A DNA stretch of 64,000 bases. Origin: Linderina pennispora (Eukaryota > Kickxellomycota > Kickxellomycetes > Kickxellales > Kickxellaceae). Numbering within the stretch: position 1 is the first letter of the stretch; each line of letters starts with the position of its first letter. Shown in pieces: positions 57,336 through 64,000 of the stretch. The stretch lies in the NCBI RefSeq assembly GCF_002104995.1, contig NW_024468262.1, forward strand, positions 434,001-498,000, in the 5' to 3' direction. A program made the position numbers and the translations under genes. Below the pieces are notes generated by a model. The model had not been told where the DNA came from, did not search any database, and saw only the letters and a list, made by a program, of their open reading frames with translations.

Positions 57336-57901
57336 ATGGCGTCAGTTGTCCACGGGCAGTTCAAATCACATGTCGTCGGGCGGCAGTACTACACAGGGCT
57401 GACATCGGTCTGCGAATGCATCGAGCTGAGGCGCGAGCCCAGCAACACCCATGATGCCAACGCTATCGGCGTCTATAATAGCAGCTTTGAGAAGACCGGG
57501 CACCTGCCACGCTGGCTAGCAGAGATCCTGGCACCATGCATCGACACTCTTGTTTGCACGGTGAATGGTAAGGCACAGCATGCATTTGCAACTAGAACTG
57601 CTTTGCCATGCAACTCACCATTCTGACCTGTGTAGGCACAGTTGCAGGAGTCGGGAATGCGTACACAACACCAGTCCATTTATCCATTGCCGCCCCAGTG
57701 CGTATGGCTGAGCAGCTCCGTGCCCACCTGGGCTCGTACTGGTACCTGTGGCAGATGGATGTTCGATCTAGCACCGGTCGTCCTGACACTCCCCTCAGCA
57801 TGTCTCTGCATGATGACGCAATGCAAGCCATTGCTGACCAGATCAGTAGGTCCAGTGGCAAAGACTATAGAGAGCCTCCCTGCCAATATGGTCAAGAATA
57901 A
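57336..57901 (+). CDS. HIRAN-domain protein, right copy truncated by the duplication edge
   Basis: Exons 57336-57567 and 57636-57901 around the conserved 68-nt intron. The HIRAN domain is complete. At codon ISRSSGK (57861) the match to the left gene ends, and flanking DNA adds DYREPPCQYGQE and a stop, so the SNF2-like remnant is lost. The product would be about 165 residues with HIRAN only. The AG before CTCACC in the left intron is AA here, but the acceptor actually used (TGTAG) is intact. Confidence 0.65.
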
Positions 57902-57935
57902 TATCAAAGCCGCACCCCTACTTTGCTGCCATTGT

Positions 57936-58073
57936 TGTTGGGATACGAGTTGACTTAAGAAACCAAGGATACCTACAGCTACGTGGACATGTGCTAGACT
58001 ATATAGTACAGCCACTATACCCTTACGCAAGCGCTGTGGCGTGGATCTAGGAATCAGGGTCAGCTATGCAACA
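57936..58073 (+). mobile_element. LTR-like element related to the solo LTR
   Basis: Begins TGTTGGGATACG and ends GCTATGCAACA, with strong similarity to the reverse complement of 54203-54364, especially the 3' half (shared ACTATATAGT, CTGTGGCGTGGATCTA and TATGCAACA). Unlike the other copy it has no clear target-site duplication and is about 138 bp. It lies only 75 bp outside the right outer edge of the inverted duplication. Confidence 0.65.
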
Positions 58074-58392
58074 ACTGCTGCTTGTTGCCTTATGACTTTG
58101 TTTTATACATGGGAGCAACACCCCGCATATATTCCAATGGGTGCTGATGGTGGTCATCATCGACGGTTGCATTATAGTTTATGCCACTTAGAAACTACTA
58201 GTTTTAAAAGCGAGGTTCTGAAGCATATGAGCACAAGGCGCCGAGTTAAATAATGGTTTCTGAACATAATGGCTATTGGCCATAATAGCGCAAATATTGG
58301 TATGTGATATACGCCATTTCTGGCTACTTTTAGGTGGTATGTTATTTATCTAATCTATCCTCAGCAGCTTTTTATCCACTCACTAATTCGCT

Positions 58393-59511
58393 ATGGGAAA
58401 AGTACAAAATCCTGCAGATGCATATCGCAGGCAGCAGCAGAAGCGTGAAGCAAAGAAGAACAAAGAGGTTCGGCAGAAGATGCGTGAAGAGGCCATATTG
58501 CACCGCAACACGTACAAGATGCAACGGGCTATCGACAAATACAAGGAGATTCCTAAGTCGCGTAAAATGACAGCAATCGAGAAGGAAAAATTGGCGAGTA
58601 TGGAGAAGGAGCTGGAGGAAACGCTAGCGCGGCAAAAGGAGGCTGGTATTGATCCGAAAAAGTGGAAGACACAAGACAATGCAGCTGGCTATGATCCACT
58701 AGCGGCAGCAGACGCTGCCGACGACAACTCAGAACAGAGCGACGATGATGGTGCCTATGAATATGGTGGAAACGATACAGTTCACACTCTGACGGGTGTG
58801 GATGACTTGGGAATCCAGACCGTATCGTATTTTGGTGAGCCAGCTAAGAAAACAGAGGAATCGAATGAGGCTGTAGACGACAAGCTGCCGCCAATGCCTC
58901 CAGGGACACCACCGCTGCTCCCGCAGGACCTCGAAATAGACTCAATCTGGCCACCACTACCAAAGGGTCCATCGCCAATGTACAAACGACAGAATCCGCA
59001 CCATAAATCCCATGGTAGCGGTAGCCATGGAAATCCGGTGCGTCATCATCAAAACTACCGGCAGCAACGGCAGATGCCGTATGGCCCAAATCACCGTGGC
59101 CAGCAGCGACCTGCTAGTGCCAGCGAAGCACCAAGAAGGCCGGTTCCAGTTGCTACAGTGCTTGCAGCCGAGCCCGAAGTCCGGAATCTTCAGAAGGAGC
59201 TGCGGTCATTTGTCCCGGCAGCTATTGCTCGCAAGCAAAAGCAAAAGGAGCGACAGCGTGTGATCGCATCTGTGCCTAGTGCACCAAAGATGGTAGTGAA
59301 TGCAGCTCCCGATGTTGATGCTGGTCCATTTGCTAGTGGTCCAATGCCACGACTCGGACCCACGCTTCGCAATGCCATCAAGCCAGCTGCTGGTGTGCAG
59401 TTCAAAAGCACACCAACCGCAAAGGACCCCACGCTCAAGGCGCCCAGCAAGGACTCGTCCCTTGACGACGAGTACCAAAAGTTCATGAAGGAAATGACTG
59501 ACTTTTTGTAG
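58393..59511 (+). CDS. WBP11-like splicing factor
   Basis: Intact 372-residue frame. The N-terminal Wbp11 domain (NPADAYRRQQQKREAKKNKE, then KMREEAILHRNTYKMQRAIDK) is basic and helical. A Pro-rich stretch follows (LPPMPPGTPPLLP, WPPLPKGPSP), fitting WW-domain binding as in human WBP11/NPWBP. A basic His/Gln/Arg region and the conserved end YQKFMKEMTDFL complete it. The likely role is nuclear pre-mRNA splicing. It is the first gene beyond the right arm. Confidence 0.75.
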   Translation: MGKVQNPADAYRRQQQKREAKKNKEVRQKMREEAILHRNTYKMQRAIDKYKEIPKSRKMTAIEKEKLASMEKELEETLARQKEAGIDPKKWKTQDNAAGYDPLAAADAADDNSEQSDDDGAYEYGGNDTVHTLTGVDDLGIQTVSYFGEPAKKTEESNEAVDDKLPPMPPGTPPLLPQDLEIDSIWPPLPKGPSPMYKRQNPHHKSHGSGSHGNPVRHHQNYRQQRQMPYGPNHRGQQRPASASEAPRRPVPVATVLAAEPEVRNLQKELRSFVPAAIARKQKQKERQRVIASVPSAPKMVVNAAPDVDAGPFASGPMPRLGPTLRNAIKPAAGVQFKSTPTAKDPTLKAPSKDSSLDDEYQKFMKEMTDFL

Positions 59512-59561
59512 AGTCCATTGGAGTATTATTACTGTCCAGAAAACATGAATCCGGTTCGATA

Positions 59562-62108
59562 TCAGTGATTGCGGTCCTCGTTTTGCACGCGCAGACGTGC
59601 AGCTAAGCGGTCAAAGAACCCCGTTATCAGCTTGGGGTGAGCTCGAGCTTCAGTGCTTTGAAGGTCGGCGCTTGCTTTGGCCTGGAAGCAAATGATGTCG
59701 CCCAGCTGAAGCTCTACTTGCTCGAATTTCTTTTTGGGATCGATAGCTTCGATTAGCCACGGCTTGATCTCTTCATAAAGCAGCAGCTCAGTCTTCTTTG
59801 CAAGGCCCGCCTTTTGGCAGAGGATCGGAAGGATGGTCTTTATCGGCAGCCTGGCGTTGACGTAGATGTGGCCGAGCCCAATCATCTTGCCCTCAGCATG
59901 GTTGTAGAATTTCAAATGGATCATGGTAACTCCTTGCGGTATCGGTATCCGACCAAAGAACACCGGGTCGCTCAGCATACGCAACTCGCAGTACAGATAA
60001 AGCGAGTTGGACGACGTTCCATGATACTTTATTAGATCCTTGACCGTGGTGGTGGATGACCAGGCCATTGGCATCTCACAGCGCAGCGTCTTGTTTACGC
60101 GAGGTGTCATGCACCAGAATCTGAATTCATCTGGCCGACAGCCCAACGATGAAGCAGCCCGACTCCTGAGCTCAGCAGTTGTCGCTGTCAACGGTACAAA
60201 CAGCTCAACTAGACTGTTCCCCGAGAGGCCTCCGATATTGGGATGGTTGCAGAGGTCAAACCCTTGGTGGTTTACCACTTGGTCATGGGTGATGACGTAT
60301 GCTACTACCGTCAGCTGTTCGTCCGACTGTCGAGAAATAGATGACGATGCGCGTGGTTCGGCTGGTGTAGCTGGGGGCGGTGGTGGTCTGGGCAAACTGT
60401 CTTGGAACCCAAATATCTGCGTGAGCATAGTGGTACGGATGTACACCAGCATGTATGCGTTCTTAAACCTGCTTGTCCTCTGGTGGTCACGGACGCGGGG
60501 GTCGTCCTGCTCGACGCCGTGGCCAATCTCATCAGTTGCGTCCAGCACAAAATCCGACGAAACAGGGTATACGAGGTCGTCCTCGAAGCAGAACCACTCG
60601 TCAGCGATTCTAGGACGCAATATACAAAAGTGCCGGCCAGCCTCCGTGTCTCCAGTGTGCAGCAAGATGCCATGCAGGGCGTAGGGCCATGTCTGGGACC
60701 GGTCAGCATTGAGAGCGAGGTGTTGAGCCAGGTTAAGGTGCATCGCATACTTGAGTCTGTGCGAGCTCTTTCGAAGCGCTCCAGAGTTCACATCGTATTC
60801 GAAGCGATTGAGGTGTATATGTAGCACTGGTGGCAGTTTTTCGAATCCAATACTGCGAGTCGCATCTTGGTATCCATATGAATTGGTTAGATATCTGTTG
60901 TCGCCACGGAGAACCTCTGGTGCACAGTAAGCATCAATTGCCTCCTGCAGCGTAGATGGGACGTTGATGTTGAGCGACAGATCGTAAATGGGCTCTGAAC
61001 GAGAGCTGTGATAATTGACATCTAGGCATTTTGTGGTCGTGCGGCACAGCCCCATGAACAGGCTGTCAATTATTCCCTCGTCCTGAGTGCCACGCATGCG
61101 CTGTCCAAGGTTCTCGCAGAGAAGGCGCATATAATGCTGGATGGTTGCTGTTCGGGGCAGTTCGTCGTACTGATCCTGTAGTGCAGCGACAATGGCAGAG
61201 GCGTCTGGAGGAGAGTCGTCAGCACGTAGACTTTCAAAGGTAGTCCGCAGGGCATGGCCAAGGGCCCTGCCTTGCCTCCCGCCACGCCTGTCTATACGCG
61301 CCACAGCCATGCGAAGCATCGGTATGTGATAGAGTGATAGCACCAGCGAATTCATATATAGCGATGCACTGTCATTGGCCAGACCCAAGAAGCCAGCCTG
61401 AGAGCGTCCTCGAAGGCCAGCTGGCTGGTCGATTTCCTCACTGTCGCTGATATCTTCATAGTCGCTATCGTTGCCGTCGGCTAGTCCGTCCTGGTAGTGG
61501 TAGACGCGTAGATAGACACTAATGCGCAGGCGGTCTTCAACCAGCAAAGGCCGGGTGTAGCCGGGCAGACGCTTTCGCAAATCAGCCTTGTCGATGAACC
61601 CGGTGAACCCAAAGTCGTCTTCCACATGGGTGAATTCGTGTGATGTGCTTTCGACAGCTACAATTGACGGGACTTTTGCGTTGGATATCGCAAATGAGAA
61701 CGACGCATAGACCTTCCTGTTGGCAGTGCGGTCGGTAGGAACGTGGCAGAGGTAGATTGAGACATTGCCTGTGGACCTGTTGCCCTTTAGCATGAGCTTT
61801 AGCTGCCACTGAGTGCCGCCGGCGTCGAAAACCATGCTCCAGTTGATTTTCTTCAAGCTACCCCACCTGGTAATATTCCAGTGGAAAGCGCTAGCAGCAG
61901 CGACAACACGGTCATCCTCCACCGGAACGCTGCTCCTAATAAACTCATTATCGTCGTCCACTGTGGGTGCGACGAAGTGATCGGAGGGATTTTGGATGGT
62001 GTTGCTGCGTGACTCTTCTGTGACGTACTGGGGCGGCCGGGTGCTAGGGTCGTCTTCAGAGTATGGCGGCGGCGGAGTGCGATTGAATATAGCGCGGTCG
62101 TCATCCAT
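59562..62108 (-). CDS. Full-length USP7-like protein lacking catalytic Cys and His
   Basis: Intact 848 residues. A disordered N-terminus (TPPPPYSEDDP) leads to a MATH domain (about 75-205). The USP fold (about 240-560) has cysteine box GLANDSASLYMN with Leu250 where USP7 has its catalytic Cys. LPPVLHIHLNRFEYD follows, then the histidine box HTGDTEAGRHF with Arg492 at the His position. WFCFEDDLV and NAYMLVYIR are conserved. After a Pro-rich linker the C-terminal ubiquitin-like region of USP7/UBP15 is present (ELLLYEEIKP, KKKFEQVELQLGDIICFQ). It therefore keeps every non-catalytic feature of USP7. It is probably a ubiquitin-pathway scaffold or decoy; function is inferred. Confidence 0.85.
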   Translation of the reverse strand: MDDDRAIFNRTPPPPYSEDDPSTRPPQYVTEESRSNTIQNPSDHFVAPTVDDDNEFIRSSVPVEDDRVVAAASAFHWNITRWGSLKKINWSMVFDAGGTQWQLKLMLKGNRSTGNVSIYLCHVPTDRTANRKVYASFSFAISNAKVPSIVAVESTSHEFTHVEDDFGFTGFIDKADLRKRLPGYTRPLLVEDRLRISVYLRVYHYQDGLADGNDSDYEDISDSEEIDQPAGLRGRSQAGFLGLANDSASLYMNSLVLSLYHIPMLRMAVARIDRRGGRQGRALGHALRTTFESLRADDSPPDASAIVAALQDQYDELPRTATIQHYMRLLCENLGQRMRGTQDEGIIDSLFMGLCRTTTKCLDVNYHSSRSEPIYDLSLNINVPSTLQEAIDAYCAPEVLRGDNRYLTNSYGYQDATRSIGFEKLPPVLHIHLNRFEYDVNSGALRKSSHRLKYAMHLNLAQHLALNADRSQTWPYALHGILLHTGDTEAGRHFCILRPRIADEWFCFEDDLVYPVSSDFVLDATDEIGHGVEQDDPRVRDHQRTSRFKNAYMLVYIRTTMLTQIFGFQDSLPRPPPPPATPAEPRASSSISRQSDEQLTVVAYVITHDQVVNHQGFDLCNHPNIGGLSGNSLVELFVPLTATTAELRSRAASSLGCRPDEFRFWCMTPRVNKTLRCEMPMAWSSTTTVKDLIKYHGTSSNSLYLYCELRMLSDPVFFGRIPIPQGVTMIHLKFYNHAEGKMIGLGHIYVNARLPIKTILPILCQKAGLAKKTELLLYEEIKPWLIEAIDPKKKFEQVELQLGDIICFQAKASADLQSTEARAHPKLITGFFDRLAARLRVQNEDRNH

Positions 62109-62860
62109 GGTATATGCGGGTGGTATGCTTATTGTGGTGGGCGATTGAACAAAGAAAAGCAGAGCTGAAAGACAGGGTGCAATAGTGATTAGGCAGTTTG
62201 GCGACAGATGATCGATGCTGTCTCCCCAGATCCGCTGCTAAAAATAAAAATCAAGCACGGTCGCGGTAGGATGAACAGCTTGTTGATTTCGTGTCTAATG
62301 ACTGGCTTGGCTGCGTGTCTGTCTTGCCTTGCTTACAGTTTCATCACTCATAAAAACGTAAGGGATTGGCATAGCCAAGAATCTGTGCCAGGAGGGATTT
62401 TCGCAAATGCGAAGCTTTTTTTTGTCTCGTTCGCCAGCGGTTTGCAAATGAGCAGGCGCAAAGACAGGCTCATGACCTAACACCGCCAGCGACAACCACA
62501 TACATATCCAATTTATGGTATGGTAGACTGAAGTAACATATCAACCACCACACGCGGCAGGGAATGGTGATGATGATGAATGTGCCCGATTGCAGCTGAA
62601 GCAGGCAGTGCCCCAGCAAGTGGAAAGGCAGCATACAGCTAACCACTTGTGTGCCCCTGTGTGCCCAGCTTGTCGATTAAAAGGGGAGAGGGAAGGCAAG
62701 ATAGAGATGTCAGCTAGATTGCCATCTCGCGAACCATAATGGCTACAACGCTACCACAGTGTGATGATCACCATGGCGTAGGCGCCAACACTGGGATATT
62801 GTCTTTGCAATCACCTTTTCTCATCTCGCAGATAGCGTCATAGTTCAATAGTCGCAAAAA
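62109..62860. other. Divergent intergenic region
   Basis: 752 bp between the third USP7-like gene and SKI8. Short frames only; no repeat or RNA seen. Confidence 0.5.
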
Positions 62861-63850
62861 ATGTCGTCAGCATTGTACTCGGCCGGGGCACTAATCGACC
62901 AGGCGCATGAGGATGATATCTGGCACGCCAGCTGGATCTCGGGACAGCACAAACTAGCAACAGCCGGTTCCGACGAAGTAGTGAAAATCTGGGACGTGCA
63001 GTCGGGCGAATGCATGCAGCAGCTCAAGGGCAGCGACTATGCAATCACCTCCCTCGACGTGAACAAGCAGGGCACGCGGCTTCTGACGTCATCAATGGAC
63101 AACAAGATCCGGCTCTGGGACATCGAGTCCCTCGACGGCACCAGGACGCAGACCAGCCCGCTGCTGGAGATTGACGCCGGGGCGATAAATGCATGGAAGT
63201 CACGGTTCATCAACGAGACCACAGTGTATGGAGAGGACGACACGACAAGCACGCGCAGCAGCATGATCGGCTCATGCACTGACAAGGGCAAGGTGCGGCT
63301 GTGGTCGCTGGATAAGGGAGCGCTGGTCAGCGAGCTCAGCACGTCGCGGCCCAACTTCATGTATGCGATGGCGGCCAGCCCCGATGGCGCGCTTGTGGCG
63401 TGCGCGGGAGTCGGCAGCAGCGTGTATGTGTTTGATACGGTTACGGGCTCGCTGGTGAGCACGTTTGCCGGGCACTCGGACAACATCCGGTCGATTTCGT
63501 TCTCCAGGGACTCGGGTCTGATTGTCAGCGCCTCAGACGACAAGCAGATCCAGCTGCATGACGTGCGGCATGGGTCGGCGGTGGCCACATTCCTGGGCCA
63601 TACAGGCTGGGTGCTGTCGGCGGAGATACACCCGGATGGGCAGTACATTGCGTCGGGATCAGTCGACACCAAGGTGAAGATTTGGGATATCGCCCAGCGC
63701 GCGTGCGTCGAGACGCACAGCCAGCACTCGCAGGCGGTGTGGAGCGTGGCGTGGCAGCGCGAGTCTGACCAGGTCGCTATTTCGCGGCCGATGCTGGCTT
63801 CTGTTGGCGAGGACTGCGCAGTGCAAATCTACGACCCGCTGCTGGCGTAA
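62861..63850 (+). CDS. SKI8: SKI8/WDR61-like WD40 protein
   Basis: Intact 329 residues forming WD40 repeats: HASWISGQHKLATAGSDEVVKIWDV, TSLDVNKQGTRLLTSSMDNKIRLWDI, GKVRLWSL, GSSVYVFDTVTG, SFSRDSGLIVSASDDKQIQLHDV, ASGSVDTKVKIWDI, ASVGEDCAVQIYDP (shown in part). The opening AHEDDIWHASW and the 320-330 residue size match Ski8/WDR61, a subunit of the cytoplasmic Ski complex that feeds the exosome and, in several eukaryotes, of the PAF1 complex. The WD40 fold is certain; the SKI8 assignment is likely. Confidence 0.8.
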   Translation: MSSALYSAGALIDQAHEDDIWHASWISGQHKLATAGSDEVVKIWDVQSGECMQQLKGSDYAITSLDVNKQGTRLLTSSMDNKIRLWDIESLDGTRTQTSPLLEIDAGAINAWKSRFINETTVYGEDDTTSTRSSMIGSCTDKGKVRLWSLDKGALVSELSTSRPNFMYAMAASPDGALVACAGVGSSVYVFDTVTGSLVSTFAGHSDNIRSISFSRDSGLIVSASDDKQIQLHDVRHGSAVATFLGHTGWVLSAEIHPDGQYIASGSVDTKVKIWDIAQRACVETHSQHSQAVWSVAWQRESDQVAISRPMLASVGEDCAVQIYDPLLA

Positions 63851-63942
63851 GGGTGCACATGAGGAGGGGAGTTTTTTTCGTCGGTTGGAAAAACAAAAAT
63901 AGATTATACAGATTGAAGGGTGTTTAGAAACCCTCGCCGGGT

Positions 63943-64000
63943 TCAGTTGTTCAGGCCCTGCCGCTTGCGCGACGAGATCACCTTGTCGATGCGCTTGCTG
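63943..64000 (-). CDS. C-terminal end of a gene extending beyond the window
   Basis: The minus strand reads SKRIDKVISSRKRQGLNN followed by a stop at 63943-63945. The basic, Lys/Arg-rich tail is plausible coding sequence converging with SKI8. It is too short to identify. Confidence 0.35.
   Translation of the reverse strand, partial: SKRIDKVISSRKRQGLNN

Larger units (their letters stand above)
50138..57861. repeat. Right arm of the inverted duplication
   Basis: Reverse-complement copy of 27690-35409. It differs by an LTR insertion (54203-54364 plus a 5-bp target duplication), loss of a 170-bp segment at about 55073, a longer GT microsatellite and scattered substitutions. The A-B interval is 1918 bp here and 1921 bp on the left, which equals 1921 - 170 + 167 exactly. 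Genes at both edges are truncated. Confidence 0.95.

Overview
The window is eukaryotic nuclear DNA from a fungus. Compact genes lie on both strands, with short spliceosomal introns (68 to 151 nt, one of 470 nt; GT-AG, one GC-AG, one with a CTAAC branch site). The core genes are fungal-type: TRM6, ERG8, COQ11, RPC40, SPE3, SIN1/AVO1, BUD13, a CTR86/ataxin-10 homologue, RPT2, TIM23, a WBP11-like gene, SKI8 and an RSC1/2-like gene. Many paralogous F-box/leucine-rich-type genes and USP7-like genes suggest an early-diverging lineage such as Kickxellales (Coemansia and relatives). That placement is an inference from gene content.

Layout. 1-8.4 kb: two USP7-like (MATH plus USP fold) genes around a damaged ABCC transporter. 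9.6-26.8 kb: a dense housekeeping block (lipoate ligase, SIN1, BUD13, PDRG1, TMEM14, a mitochondrial membrane protein, spermidine synthase, an F-box/LRR gene, TRM6, COQ11, ERG8, RPC40, ataxin-10). 27.7-35.4 kb and 50.1-57.9 kb: two arms of a 7.7 kb inverted duplication carrying a HIRAN-domain gene and three F-box-type genes. 36.2-49.4 kb, between the arms: a giant Ser/Thr-rich secreted or surface protein, a bromodomain-ankyrin-bromodomain-BAH chromatin remodeller subunit, a small unknown gene, RPT2 and TIM23. 58.4-64 kb: a WBP11-like gene, a third USP7-like gene, SKI8 and the tail of one more gene.

Main observations. (1) The inverted duplication has both boundaries visible. Genes crossing the edges of the right copy are truncated, so the left arm looks ancestral. 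The right arm later gained a 162-bp solo LTR with a 5-bp target duplication and differs by a 170-bp deletion between 9-bp direct repeats. (2) All three USP7-like genes have replaced the catalytic cysteine (Leu, His and Ala), so they look like a family of pseudo-deubiquitinases, in a window also rich in F-box genes. (3) Fourteen conserved genes are broken by single-base changes. By my reading all of about 44 are +1, and the corrected lengths agree with the families (RPT2 becomes exactly 440 codons). Insertion-biased sequence error is the simplest reading, but the uniform sign and uneven distribution deserve a check.

I saw no rRNA, tRNA or CRISPR array, but I could not run a covariance-model search.
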